DNA of 64,000 nucleotides from Siphlonurus alternatus (taxonomy: Eukaryota; Arthropoda; Insecta; Ephemeroptera; Siphlonuridae): positions 5,373,979 through 5,437,978 of the forward strand of contig OX463785.1 in assembly GCA_949825025.1 (NCBI GenBank), read 5' to 3'. The notes under the pieces were generated by a model. That model ran no database searches. It had not been told where the DNA came from and saw nothing but the letters and a program-made list of their open reading frames with translations. Positions 22,001 through 33,073 of this stretch are shown here, one piece after another. A program made the position numbers and the translations under genes. Position 1 is the stretch's first letter. Each line of letters begins with the position of its first letter.

Positions 22001-23696
22001 GGACCACAGGACAAGATCCTCCCTGAAGATTTGGCCACGGCAGTCGGGTGGGGAGATACTGAGGTGAGCTTGAAGGATGCATTGATGGCATTACTTGGCT
22101 AATTACTTAGTTTTAAATAACGTTGATTTTTCAGAAAATCGATGAAACTATACATAGTATTGGAGAAGTTTTAAGGAGCATTTAATTAGGGCATTTAAAT
22201 ATTATACTACTAAAATTATATTTTCTGACATTTCTTCTTCTAGGAATGGAGATAATTATTTTAAAGAAATATTAAATATTTTGCCACGCTTCCATGTAAA
22301 ATTTGAGTTTTTTTTTTCTTTTAAAAGGGAAAAGAAAAAACATATCCTAAAATAAAAAATCTGTAAAAATTAATTTGAAACATAACGAACAAACTATTGT
22401 TCTGTTTGTAAGCGTAACATGCAATGTATCATTTAACATGATATATCACAGGTATTTATTATCATAGAAAATAATATCGATTTACTTTCTATTCAACTTC
22501 ATTCCTCGAAATTAATTTACAATTTATAATAAACACCCTCTGTATTAGGCTGCACTGACTGTTTACCTTTAATTATTAATTTCAATACTTCCACACAGAA
22601 TCGCACTTCTTCACCACATCTTCTAGAGGTTGAACTCAGGGTAGTGAGTGACGAAGAATGCTACAATAAGTACTTGATGGACATCGACCCTGAATACCAC
22701 CTTTGTGCGGGAGCAGCCTTGGGGGAGCAGCGTCCCATGGGAACCTGCCAGGTATGTACCTGATTTTGTTGATCACAATGATTACTTATTAGGAAAAGTT
22801 ATAGTTTGTACAGATGGGAAAAGTGTAAGAATTATGGTAATTAAATTTGTTTTGTTCATATAAAGAGGTGAAAAAAAATAAGAAGGAACATAAAAAACTC
22901 ACTTAAGGGGGGTCGTACACTGCCTTCGTATCGCATCAAATGATAAAAATTTAGAACGTTCTAAATGAGAAACGATGTCATGCGATACGATACGAAGCTA
23001 TGTGCTCGCGTATATACACCTGATCGCATTTTTTTTTTTTTTTTTTTTATGATACGCTGTGAAATCATACGATTCTGTGTGAGACAGCCCTTAATACATC
23101 AGGCATTATCAAACCCTAATGTGTATATCTATCTACTAACTAATTACATACTACTTTGAAACCCCGAACCTTCCGAAACCCTAACTTAAGCGTTTCGCGG
23201 GCTCTTCCGGAACGGGAGCGACCATGGCCTTGCAATCCATCCCGGCATTTGCCTGCGACTGAGGAAAACGTGGAAACCTCTCAGCCAGGATAGATACTAC
23301 AGCTTTTGTCAATGAACTGGAATTGGGTCCAAAGCCAGGAGAACCACATATTGCAAAAGTGCAATGATTTACCCCTGGGTGGGGAACGTGGTTTTTGTTG
23401 AAAATGGTCACCCATCCAATTACTAACCACGCTCGGCGTTGCTTGACTTCGGTGATCTGACGGGGCCCGGTCAAGCGCACTGCGCCACACCTCCCACTAT
23501 ATTAATGTACCCACAAATGTATAATAACCCTAATCAATCTTCTTTGCAGGGTGACAGTGGAGGTCCATTGTTTGTGCGAGGCATACAGGTGGGTGTGACA
23601 TCGTTTGGTGCTCCTTCGATATATTGTGGCACCGCTCCCAGTATCTTCACACAACTGTCACACTACATCGACTGGATCAACAAACACATCAAGTGA
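19050..23696 (+). CDS. Secreted S1A serine protease, 7 exons, 261 aa
   Basis: Secreted chymotrypsin-fold endopeptidase. Exons: 19050-19098, 19155-19222, 19552-19664, 20954-21092, 21947-22063, 22599-22751, 23550-23696; the phases agree throughout (786 nt). Signal peptide at residues 1-16, short propeptide, activation site R24/I25 (RIINGRPA). The triad is complete: H73 in TAAHC, D118 in NDIALLK, S216 in GDSGGP. Residue 189 (chymotrypsin numbering) is Gly, because the stretch reads MGTCQGDSGGP, and position 226 aligns to Ser. The pocket therefore lacks trypsin's Asp and should favour hydrophobic or small side chains, not Arg/Lys. There is no clip domain, so a digestive or haemolymph role is open. 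The TATA promoter lies just upstream. Introns hold MITEs N and A and a SINE; an hAT element lies in the 3' UTR. Confidence 0.9.
19299..19345 (+). mobile_element. Left-arm fragment of a family D MITE
   Basis: AATGGACAACCTGCATGG followed by the shared ATTGCAGAAATGAATAG arm, then unrelated sequence. A truncated copy in protease intron 2. Confidence 0.6.
19735..20070 (-). mobile_element. Repeat family U, copy 3 (inverted)
   Basis: It carries inverted forms of the U words (AACTGATAAGAC-type, AACATTAGCC differs). It lies in protease intron 3, downstream of the His exon. Confidence 0.45.
20463..20909. mobile_element. MITE family N, copy N2, interrupted by copy N3
   Basis: The outer element starts AAAGGCGGATTTACATGGCGA and ends with the inverse near 20909. 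A second complete N element (20634-20858) sits inside it, flanked by TAA. The continuation GTCAAAATCGC after the inner copy matches the uninterrupted N4 at 36727-36944. Confidence 0.7.
21146..21460. mobile_element. MITE family A, copy A5
   Basis: Palindrome in protease intron 4, with ATGGAGTATCGACCTC at the left and two TGACGTCA sites (about 21275 and 21325). Confidence 0.8.
23128..23498 (-). mobile_element. 5S-headed SINE, near full length
   Basis: Read on the minus strand. The 5S-like head has GAAGTCAAGCAACG (box A), GGTTAGTAATTGGATGGG and GTGACC (box C region). The body runs through CCACGTTTTCCTCAGTCGC, GGGATGGATTGCAAGG and GAGCCCGCGAAACGC to a TAATTAGTTAGTAGATAGATA tail region. It is inserted in protease intron 6, 50 bp before the Ser exon. 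This is the SINE3-type arrangement (5S promoter), not a working 5S gene. Confidence 0.75.
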
Positions 23697-23768
23697 CCTT
23701 ATTTAGTGGAATGTTTTAACATGTAATTACACTCCTCGCCTCATAAAGTGTCTTAAAATGCATCTCCG

Positions 23769-24383
23769 CAGGCTCGGACTGGCTATAAAGGTGTATTTCC
23801 ATGGAGCGATGTTGAGTGGGGCTTGACGAGGAAAAAAAAAAAAAACGCACTTGCCTCAATCTCGTATGGCGGTCATGTTGGCGATAAAATCGGGGAATAA
23901 GGTCGGTATTATACGATACAATTTTGCATACAATTTTCTCTTGCAAGAAAATTTCATCTCCATACAAACAAAAAATGGAGATTAAGTTTTCTTGAAAGGA
24001 AAATTTGTATCGTGTAATACCAGCTTAAGGTGAGTATATCCCGAGATGATTGGCTGCGGCACGTGATTTTATCGCTTTCCACGCTTCATGGAAAAGCACC
24101 TTAAGGGCTTAATTACAAGATACAATTTTTCTAATTATTGTATATACAATTTTTCCTTGCAAGAAAATTTCCTCTCCATACAAACAAAAAATGGAGATTA
24201 AGTTTTCTTGAAAGGAAAAATTGTATCGTGTAATACCGGCTTAAGGCTGGGCTAGGGATCCCTGACTGCCCACTCTGGTTTTTAACACAGAGGGTGTACA
24301 AAATTTGGCCTCAGAGTTCCTTTTTAAGTGGCTCCTGCTGCCTCATGGCCCTGACTGGCCCTTAGCTTCCCAGTCCGAGCCTG
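23769..24383. mobile_element. Non-autonomous hAT-like element, 615 bp
   Basis: Termini CAGGCTCGGACTGG / CCAGTCCGAGCCTG with flanking 8-bp duplications CATCTCCG and CATCTCTG (one mismatch). It carries two family B MITEs inside (23898-24029 and 24101-24246). It is inserted 73 bp after the protease stop codon, ahead of an ATTAAA at 24405. Confidence 0.8.
23898..24246. mobile_element. Two family B MITEs inside the hAT element
   Basis: Each palindrome has the termini CCGGTATTACACGATACAA-like and centres on CAAACAAAAAATGGAG. The spans are 23898-24029 and 24101-24246. Further copies are at 61008-61146 and 62380-62520. Confidence 0.7.
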
Positions 24384-24404
24384 CATCTCTGGTACTGCAA
24401 GTTG

Positions 24405-24971
24405 ATTAAACTTACCTTTGTTTCTTGAATTGAAACTCCCTTTTCATGACATAGATAAAAAAATTTGATTAATTATTGTTAAAATAATACAAAAGAATTT
24501 TAAAAATGTTAGTATTTTCGTGTTGATATAAATTACATGTGACCTTAATGATAGGTAATTTTTTTCAACAGCTGTTATTTTCTGTCACAAACTTTTCCAG
24601 TAAAATGCTGATGTTTGCCAGAACTCACGTTATTATATCATGGTAAAATGCACATTTGTGTACATTTGTTGGCTCACAGCATAAGGCCTGTTCTTAAATC
24701 CTGCTTGGACTACTCTGAGTTTTCGAACAAAAATCGTGACGTCATTTTCACTGCACTCCGTAGCTGGTGTATTATTTTGTGTACTCCAAGCAGGGTTTAC
24801 GAACAAACCTTAAATGAGGAGAGTCATAAAATAATTAATATTTTGTACAGTATACCTATTCCTTATATATAATTATGCGAGGAGTGAACTTTAATCCTTT
24901 ATATCCATATTATGTATATTTTATGTTATTCTGGTGTTTTTGTATTGTTGGGAATTAATCTCGTAAATAAA
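24405..24971 (+). terminator. Candidate poly(A) signals of the protease gene
   Basis: ATTAAA at 24405-24410 would be about 95 bp from the stop if the hAT element is subtracted. A canonical AATAAA is at 24966-24971. No AATAAA occurs between the stop and the hAT element. Confidence 0.4.
24684..24816. mobile_element. MITE family F, copy F1
   Basis: Palindrome with ends AGGCCTGTTCKTAAA / inverse, a GTGACGTCA site near 24737, and a second, inverted copy at 25738-25883. Confidence 0.6.
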
Positions 24972-25737
24972 CGCATATGTAACTCAAAAAATTTATTATT
25001 TTTTTATATAAAATTTTAATAGCTCTAACAGGTAATAAAATTTCAATAATTTTTAAAATTAATGCACATTTCCAATGAAAATACATCAAAATTAGGCACC
25101 TCTGGTCTTTGAATATATTTCAAAATTACCTAAATTGTAAATTTATACAAGTGCAAAAGTCGAATAATTAGTGTTATATTAAAACATGCATGGAAGAAAT
25201 CGTTAAATGAGAATAAACTCTAGCATGCTTTAATTTTTACAATATTAAATAAATTTCTTATTTAAATCAATTCAATTCTTTTTATTGGTCATTTTCAAAA
25301 CATACAGACACAATCATAATGAAGGCACTCTGCATGAGATGGTAAGACACGTAAAAAAATGCATACTTAAAAACTAAATGTAACATAGGCGGATACATTG
25401 TAAAAACAATTTTTCAACAATAATACCTTTACGACTCCTTTAAAATCACTATACTGAGGTATAAGTTTTATAAACAATGGAAGCTTGTTATACAATCTAA
25501 TTGACATGGAATAAGGTCCCTTATTATATATTAGTAATCTACATTGTGCGGGTCACAAGCAAGATCTAATTTTATATTAATATTAGGTACTTCGATGTCA
25601 GCAAAATCTAATTAACAATATTATGATATAGAATTATATATATTTTTTTTAAGTTTTTTATTATTAAATTGTGTACAAATACAGTCCAACCAAGGCCCAA
25701 TGATTTCATACTTAAGTTATTATATGCTATTGTTATT

Positions 25738-25883
25738 AAACCTGCTCGGTGTACACATTTACACCACTTTCTTACACCAGCTCAGAGGGTGGTGTAGGGA
25801 GTGCAGTGCAGATGACGTCACGATTTTTGTTCGTAAACTTGCTCAGAGTGCACCGAGCATGGTTTATACGAACAGGCCTATCA
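25738..25883. mobile_element. MITE family F, copy F2
   Basis: Its inner inverted words are CTGCTCGGTGTACAC and GTGCACCGAGCA, and it carries a TGACGTCACG site near 25814. It lies just beyond the Methuselah-like stop codon. The rest of 24972-25737 is AT-rich with nothing recognisable. Confidence 0.6.
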
Positions 25884-25955
25884 TTATCGTTTTAAAACGT
25901 ATTATAATTTAAAAGTACAGTAAATAAGTATAATTATATTAATCAAATGATACAA

Positions 25956-28900
25956 TTAATTCTGACACAGGCTGGGTTGACGGAAGCAAGGACAAGTTAC
26001 AATCACTTGAAGATCAGAGGTCCACGGATCGATATTGTCCATACAAAACTCGGCACCCGTGAACTGGAGGTTAGAAGGGGCGGACTGGAAAATAATAAAT
26101 TAAAAATTAGAATACTGAAAAAGCATAGTAAATTATGTGATATTCGGAAGAAATATACATATATAAAGCAAAAGTGGCATAAAAAATTGATGTGTTGTAC
26201 ACAGAATTATATTTATTTATACTGCACATTTATATTTGTAAATGCAAATATTATATAATTATATTCCAATCAGGAATTTTAAAAGGTATACGTTTAAATA
26301 CACTAAGGACGAAAATATTCATTATTAAAATAAATCTGTATTCTTAAATACTGCAGCATAATGTACAAGTTAGTATCATTTTTTAATCATCATGATTCAA
26401 TTACTAACATTATGATTTATGTGCTATGTAAATACTGTAAAAATTGAAGACACCTTTTTTTAAAAAAATAAAATATTGACGGAGCAGCTTTAATTAAATT
26501 GGTTTAAACTGAAAATATTTTTAGTCCATAAAATAAAGGTCAAAATAATTTTATTAGTTTGCTGATTTAAACGAAACAACAAATGGGAGAAAATTCATGA
26601 GTACCTAATTTTTTTTTTCTTTTGAAAAAGATGCACGCTGATTTGACTAAAAACCATATTAGTCTCCATTTAAAACAATGCTGATAATTCACCGATTTTG
26701 GTCTATTTTTGTCATGAAAAATAATTTCATGATGTGAGGGAAGTTTGCTACATATTTCAGAGAGCTGAACCATCTACTAAACCCATTTTTCTTACCATGC
26801 ACTGACATTAATTTTTAATATAATGTTAAAAATTATAATTATCATGATTCTCAAAAAAAAAAAAGTAACTAAAGTTTTATGATGACTTTTTAAAATCACT
26901 TACAAATTAAAAGTGTTGTGATTATAATTTTAATTCATCTGTTTTCAGAAACGTGAGTATCCAGATTTTGACATTTCATCATTCATCATATTTCTTTGTA
27001 AATCCAAGTTGACATAAATTTTATCTTTTATTGCTCACTCTTTGTCTAATTTCCTTCTATTGCGCACCATTTTTTTTATGAAAAAAAAATATAGAAAAAG
27101 ACGTTATTACGTCTTCTTTCCTCTTATTTAACATTATATATTAGAAATAATATTATCTCTTTTTCATCCTCATTTTGAGCAAGGAGGAAATGGTTTTGAT
27201 GTAAAGAAATTAACGTAGTGACATTAAATCAAAGATTGCTCAATTATTTAAACAACTGTCGTGCTTCACCATCCGATTTTGAATAGTTTACTTTAGTGAG
27301 AAGGAAATATTAGCAGAAAAGAAAACCCAGGTGGGACTCAAACCCACATCGTACTCAGTGGCGTGCGGTGACATTTTAGACTAGTCAAGCAAATGAAGTA
27401 ATGACACAGCGGAGGGGGCCCCGAGGGGCTAATACCCCGCCGGAGGCGCGATTTTTTTGAAAAAGGGGGCGTGGCACTCGAATTTTCATTACAGGAGATA
27501 TACATAAATTATAATCATACAAACGCTCTCAATAAAATTGTTTCCTTAATTAGCTAATTGCCGTAAATTTTTAATTTTTTTTATTCACTTTCGATCATGA
27601 TCATTGATCATGCATGGTGCATACAGCTATGCATAATTATCTTTTTTTAGCTGTATATGCATTTAAATACCTTAACGGTGTACCTTTTCATTCGGGAATA
27701 GGTCGGCCGGCCCTGCACAAACGATTTACGTTTTTTCAGTTGTGTTTCTAGCGCCAAAATTTTTTTTGTAAAAGATTAGGAATAATATTTTCTTCTTGAA
27801 GTAATTCTGCCATTTTTATAACAAAAAAAATAAAAACGTAATCATCACGCTAAAGCAATTAAATTATAAGAATTAAATTGTACAAAACACTGAGATGAAG
27901 AATTTTTTTATGCATGGCAAATTAATTAGTGCGTTTTTATAGTCCATTATAATTAATTAAATAAAATATTGGAGAAAAGCACGAAAAAACACTTATAAAG
28001 AGCCACAAAAATCACGCACTGTATTGCTTATTATTAGTTTCCCGGAAACTAAAAACTAAACTTTGATGAGTCACTCGCGCGTGGACCCTTAAATTTTGTC
28101 CCTGATTTTTATCATTTATGCGCCATCTATTGATACACTATTTAACCAGTTGGGCGTTTTCCGATTCCCCAGAGCCGCCATTGTACAAGCAGTGCTTGTA
28201 CATTCCACAAGCTTCAGCATTTACCACCCCCTCCCCATACATTTCCTTATGAAGCTTTACGTTGGGTGGGTTTATTTACAAGCAACCAAAGTGATTGCTT
28301 ATACCAGTAGAGGCGCTGCTATTGCAAGACAAAAAAAATAAATCTCCGATTTAAATGCGGCAAAATGCTGGCAAATTTAAAATTGTTAAGAGAAAAAAAA
28401 ATGCTTGTCACGAAATTTACTTTCTTCTTCTTTCTCGGTAAATTTTAGGGCAAGCATTGCTTGCATTGCTTTTATGGACCGCACGCCCCTGATCGTACTC
28501 TCATGGCACTCTCAGCTTAGTACGCCGAGTGCTCTAACCTCCGCATGTAAAGAAGTACATACAGTATTAAAAAATTCCTTCAATGTGTAATGACATTATG
28601 TTTAGACGTGTTAAGGATGAGTTGAAGACGTAATTTTTCAAATATAAGGAAAAACTCACCTGAAAAACTCCTTGATTATCAATAACATTTCCATGATAAG
28701 GTCGATAAGGGATAGTTACAAGTTGGTGCACATTGCAACGAGAATAAATATGTTTCATTCTATCTTCCACTGTTTTTGGGATAAATTTATTATATTGTAT
28801 CGTCTCGTGAGGGGGGTCACTTTTATATAAATATGGGAACCAATGTGTTGGGTACACTCTTGTATCCCAAATACATTGTTGTAACTGATTGTTGGAGCTA

Positions 28901-29019
28901 AAGTTCCCGTTCAGTAAGTAACCTTCAGGGCAGCATTTGTGAAGTTCGAACTGTTGACTCAGGGTTACTATGGTCAGTAACAGAGAGAACTGCAGGAGAG
29001 TTGTGGTGATGAGTTTCAT
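25956..29019 (-). CDS. Secreted Methuselah-type ectodomain protein, 2 coding exons, 155 aa
   Basis: Coding exons on the minus strand: 28660-29019 and 25956-26063, joined in phase 0 by a GT/AG intron of 2.6 kb. A signal peptide (about residues 1-22) is followed by the Methuselah-ectodomain start LHKCCPEGYLLN, Cys residues in QQC and SRC, and a second-exon block GAEFCMDNI...VTC. That block matches the end of the ectodomain in Methuselah-like GPCRs (Y/F-C-x-D...C). The frame then ends at CQN-stop, exactly where a GPCR would enter its first helix. No transmembrane exon is visible down to 23.7 kb. It is therefore either a soluble ectodomain or a decayed receptor. A non-coding first exon and TATA box lie at 30551-30633, and an extra 5' UTR piece is at 29020-29033. 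Confidence 0.6.
27005..27240 (+). mobile_element. Repeat family T, copy 3 (left part)
   Basis: It runs from TTTTATCTTTTATTGCTCAC through CATCCTCATTTTGAGC; the remaining end (TGAGTTGAAGACGTAATTTT) is found at about 28590-28650. The two parts are separated by a SINE with a TGACATTA duplication. Confidence 0.55.
27228..28582 (-). mobile_element. tRNA-headed SINE split by an hAT insertion
   Basis: On the minus strand, GTTAGAGCACTCGGCG (A box) lies at about 28530 and GGGTTTGAGTCCCACC (box B) at about 27330-27345. The two halves of the tRNA-like head rejoin exactly when the hAT at 27356-28491 and one 8-bp repeat are removed. The outer duplication TGACATTA lies on both sides. Confidence 0.6.
27356..28491. 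mobile_element. Non-autonomous hAT-like element, 1.14 kb
   Basis: Termini CAGTGGCGTGCGGT / ACCGCACGCCCCTG with perfect 8-bp duplications ATCGTACT at 27348-27355 and 28492-28499. I see no transposase reading frame. Confidence 0.85.
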
Positions 29020-29171
29020 GGCTGTGTCAAAAACTGGAATGATAGTGAAAGTGTAAGTTACTTGTTAAATAAAATAAATTATATAATTATTATATTTTAG
29101 TAATAAAATGTAAGAAAATATAATTGTTTTAATACTTAATATACAGGAATTAAGGTATTCAAATACCATCA

Positions 29172-29483
29172 ATGGAGTATCGACCTAAATTTTTTTTATT
29201 GCATATATGGATAGCGCGTGCATTGCAAAGTTATGCTACCCTGATTTTTTTCAGATTTTTTTATAGACCAGAAACTATATTTTTAAAAAATTATTGAAAG
29301 TTCTTTTTGTGACGTCACGAGACGCTGCTCCTTAAGTAAAAGATTGGACTTGCCGCCTCGTGACGTCACAAAAAGGACTTTCAATATTTTTTTTAAAAAT
29401 AGTAAAAAATCTGAAAAAAATCAGGGTAGCATAACTTTGCACGCTCTATCCATTTCTGCAATAAAAAAATTTGAGGTCGATAT
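29172..29483. mobile_element. MITE family A, copy A6
   Basis: Palindrome in the 5' UTR intron of the Methuselah-like gene, with TGACGTCA at about 29310 and 29362. Confidence 0.8.
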
Positions 29484-30092
29484 CTATTAAGAATTTCTGT
29501 TAAGTTAAGCAAGAAATTAGCATGTATTTCTTATGTTTAAGTCTTGCATAACTTTGTACGCAAATTGTTAATTAACGGTATTTGAACTTTGAACACCTCC
29601 CTGGTGCAATAACTTTTATGTATCAGTTCAATGATTATTTACTTTATTTTATTCAATTTCGAGTGCAATATGGTTTGTGTCTTTCTTATTTATTTTATGA
29701 TATGATTTTTTTTGTATTATTTTGTTCGAATAAATAAATAAAGTTAACTGTGTATTCTATCTGTAAATGCAAGAATACGTTTCTATCGTTCTTATGTACG
29801 TGCATATCGACATAAAAATATATGCATTTAATGGTTAAAGAGTGCAAATATAATCATGCCACCATAATTTTTTAAAGTCCATGTTAATTATTTGAAAATG
29901 AATTAATATAATCCGGGTTTTAAGTACGAATCACAGTCAATTTTCAGTGTAACTCTGTATTACCATCAATAAAGCAGCGTGGTCTTTAAAACTTTATAAT
30001 TAAAATATATTTAGTTTTTCATACTCTTTGCATTATGTTCATGTTCGTAAAATTCTATTTAATAATTTTAATACAATTTATTTGGAAGTATA

Positions 30093-30443
30093 TTAAGGAT
30101 TATTGTCACTAGTCTTAGGAGATGGTGAATCACTCTGAAAATTATAGTAAACTTTCCTTACATTACAACATAAATATTCATTGAAAAAAATTAAGCAAAA
30201 GTCAGTCTAGTTTTTTAGATATACAGGATATAAATAGTGAGAATATAATTAGAAATCCATTATTCAAACCAAGTCAAATCTTCTTCAAGTAAAAAAAAAA
30301 AAAAAAAAAAAAAAAATCTCAAAAACTGGACTTTTTTTACTTCAGAAAGTGAACAGTCATTTTGTTTTCTATGTTCTGATCTAAATTTTATGTTGTTTTT
30401 TTTACCATCCAAAAGTAATTAGACTAGTGACAATAATCCTTAA
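30093..30443. mobile_element. MITE family P, copy P1
   Basis: Ends TTAAGGATTATTGTCACTAG / inverse. The second copy is at 41228-41583, with the same internal words (CTCAAAAACTGGA, GTGAACAGTCATTTTGTT). It lies about 100 bp from the Methuselah-like first exon. Confidence 0.65.
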
Positions 30444-30550
30444 ATATGAAAATTTCGTAATAAATTGATTAAAATGAATGAAATAATTTGGATGTTACGA
30501 TGCTAATGAACTTATTTCTTTAATGTATGAAATAAATTATGAAATATTAC

Positions 30551-30633
30551 CTGATTTGTCCAGCTGATATCTGTCGTTACTCAACACAAGGCAAAGACTG
30601 TCGCCTACTTCGAGCTAAACAGATGTATTTATA
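30551..30633 (-). promoter_or_regulatory. TATA box and non-coding first exon of the Methuselah-like gene
   Basis: Minus-strand TATAAATA at 30633-30626. About 30 bp downstream is ACAGTC (near 30600), then a short exon ending with CAAATCAG and a GTAATA donor at 30550. The matching acceptor is ATTCCAG just before 29033. Confidence 0.55.
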
Positions 30634-30789
30634 GTGGACGATGGTTTTGTTTGCGTGGTTTATTAACTGACCAAAATATTGTCGTTTGGGAGTAAAATAA
30701 CAGGATGCTTTGGTAACAAAATATAACAGTTAAGACATCCTATTTTATATGTTGTGGATCATATAAATTAATAACTAATAAACAGGATG

Positions 30790-31072
30790 TGGTAATCCAG
30801 TTGAAATGTTACGGGAAATTGAAGCATAAGATTTGTAATCAAAAGGTCGTGAGTTCGATCCCAGGCACTGCCGCATATTTCCACAAGGTGGTTTAGAACT
30901 CTAATTGACCATCCTGAATTAAATTCCCTCGGTTCCCTCAGTAATAACTATAGGGGTATGCTTTGATGGATTACTTAAAATAGACCATGGCCGCTCGGGT
31001 TAGATCCACGAAGAAACATGCACCTGTACACCCTACAACAGGATTCAGTTTGATTTGAAAAAAATAAATTAA
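30790..31072 (+). mobile_element. tRNA-headed SINE-like repeat
   Basis: A B-box AGGTCGTGAGTTCGATCCC is preceded by a poor A-box, and a body including CGGTTCCCTCAGTAATAA follows. It ends in an A-rich tail. It is not a tRNA gene, because no acceptor stem can be drawn. Confidence 0.45.
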
Positions 31073-31112
31073 TACAATTCCCATTTTATTCAGTTTTTTT
31101 TTTTTTTTTTTT

Positions 31113-31322
31113 ACGAGGAAACATCCCTAAAAGAGCTTACAGCTCTCGTCGGGGTTATGGGTAGAGATAAGGTAGGAAAAGGATGGCGACCACGGCCTGT
31201 TGCACGTCTCAACATTCGCTGAGGTCAGACTGAGGGAACTGTGGAAAACCTCAGTTAGGACGGACACCTCTACTTTTTATTAATGGACCAAAGTGATGTC
31301 CAAAGCCTGGGGAATCACACAC
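31113..31322 (-). mobile_element. SINE body, head missing
   Basis: It matches the body of the SINE at 63452-63835 (CACCTCTACTTTTT, GGGGTTATGGGTAGAGATAA, AAAGCCTGGGGAATCACACA) but ends before the 5S head. Confidence 0.65.
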
Positions 31323-32130
31323 AAGTACAGCACTGTTAATTAATTATCAATCTTAATATCAAGTTAAGTTTGAAAATGTACCTTAAAATTTATTAATAAT
31401 TATTTTACCTTGATTTCTGAAAATAAAATAGTGAAATGAACATTATAATTAACTTTATAGTTTCATTTAACTTTTGCCCACGTCTTAGTTGTTATTTGTG
31501 AATGTTTTCTTTTGATTAAAGTAATTAATACTTTTTCTGCTTTAATATTATTACATTAAATTATTATTAATATAACAGAAATTAAGGAAGTAAAATTCGT
31601 TAAAAAATGCTGGAAGTTATACAAATGAAAATAATAAATTTACTGAATTAATATATCACACTTTTGGTGAGAATAATTGTTGTACACATTAAATAAAAAC
31701 TTTGTTCATTGTTTTATAATAAGAAACTTTGTAAATTTTAATATGGTACAAGGAACAAGGATATTAGAACATCACATGTATACACAATATTATCATGAGC
31801 AAAGATAAAACTGAGGTTAAGAAAGAAGGAAGTGTAATATGATTAATACATGTATGCATGATTAATGTTGTGCTGCCTCTTGACAACTTTTGTTTTACGT
31901 CTATCTGAAAAGGTTTGTGGCAAGCAATTTTACTAGGTACAGATGCCATGTAAATTTAGCTCTGTATGAGTTTATTAGTACATGTAAACTAACTAAAAGT
32001 ATAGTGTTTTGAATTAATAAGTTTGCAATTATATTTGAATAAAGTGAAAAGTGTGATAAGTGCATGCAGTGATCAAATCGTGTGTGTATAATGTGGTAGT
32101 TAATAAGTTAATAACTTACATATATGTATA
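31323..32130. other. Intergenic AT-rich stretch
   Basis: Nothing recognisable; short open frames only. Confidence 0.6.
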
Positions 32131-32449
32131 ATGGAGTATCGACCTCAAATTTTTTTATTGCAGAAATGGATAGAGCGTGCAAAGTTATGCTACCCTGATT
32201 TTTTTTTCAGATTTTTTAGAGCACGGGAAGTATTTTTAAAAAATTATTGAAAGTTCTTTCCGACGTCACGCTGTGGCAAGTCCTATCTTTTTCTTAAGGA
32301 GCGGCGTCTCGTGACGTCACAAAAATAACTTTCAATAATTTTTTAAAAATAGTTCCTGGGCTCTAAAAAATCTGAAAAAAATCAGGGTAGCATAACTTTG
32401 CACCCTCTATCCATTTCTGCAATAAAAAAAATTGAGGTCAATACTCCAT
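32131..32449. mobile_element. MITE family A, copy A7
   Basis: Nearly perfect palindrome (ATGGAGTATCGACCTC ... GAGGTCAATACTCCAT), one of the best-preserved copies in the window. Confidence 0.82.
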
Positions 32450-32534
32450 CAATATATTTACAGCTAGAAATGCAAACCGACAAAAAGTTCAATATTGATA
32501 ATATTTTTTTTTTTTTAATTCAAAACCTTTTAGG

Positions 32535-32946
32535 TACTTCTACTTACTAATTGAATTACACATACTACTTTGAAACCCCAAACCTTCCAAAACCCTAACT
32601 TGAGCGTTTCTTGGACTATTCCTCGGACTGTTGACGTGAACCATGTTGTCTTTTACATGCAACCAGTTGTTTGTAATAAAAAATAAAAATAAATAAAAAT
32701 TCCGGAACGGGGGCGGCCACGGCCTTGCAATCCATCCCAGTTTTGGCCTGCGACTGAGGGAAACGTGGAAATCTTAGCCAGGATGGACTCTACAGCTTTT
32801 GTCAATGAACCGAAAGTGCAGGGGAAATAGTGAAAAATCGCAACGATTTACCCCTGGGTGGAAAACGTGGATTTTGTTGAAAATGATCACCCATCCAACA
32901 ACTAACCACGCTCGACGTTGTTTAATCTAACGAGACTGCGCCATAC
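32535..32946 (-). mobile_element. 5S-headed SINE with internal insertion
   Basis: Same head and body as 23128-23498, but about 75 bp containing AATAAAAATAAATAAAAAT is inserted in the body near 32625-32700. Part of the head between the control boxes is deleted. Confidence 0.65.
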
Positions 32947-33073
32947 ATTTTAATATTATAATTAATATTGCTTCATTCTTCACTTTTAAAATGATATTGA
33001 AAATTAATAATTATATATACTGAGGTTATGTGGAGGAATGACCGTACGGCCAAATCACCTAAATAAAGATATT

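Larger units (their letters stand above)
26064..28659 (-). other. Intron of the Methuselah-like gene, with nested transposons
   Basis: It contains repeat T, a tRNA-headed SINE and an hAT element inserted into one another (27005-28660). The segment 26070-27000 is AT-rich with no recognisable feature. Confidence 0.6.

Noticed and set aside
23181..23490. Overlapping minus-strand frames of 99 and 69 residues
   Set aside because: They are chance frames through the GC-rich 5S-headed SINE.
25971..26069. Plus-strand exon-like segment (33 codons with AG and GT borders)
   Set aside because: The minus-strand reading gives the Methuselah FCMDN...VTC block in the correct phase with exon 1, so the plus frame is a shadow.
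30830..30880. Functional tRNA gene suggested by the box B GAGTTCGATCCC
   Set aside because: No acceptor stem or anticodon arm can be folded; it is a SINE head. The same holds for 4545-4575, 27330-27345 and 61920-61945.
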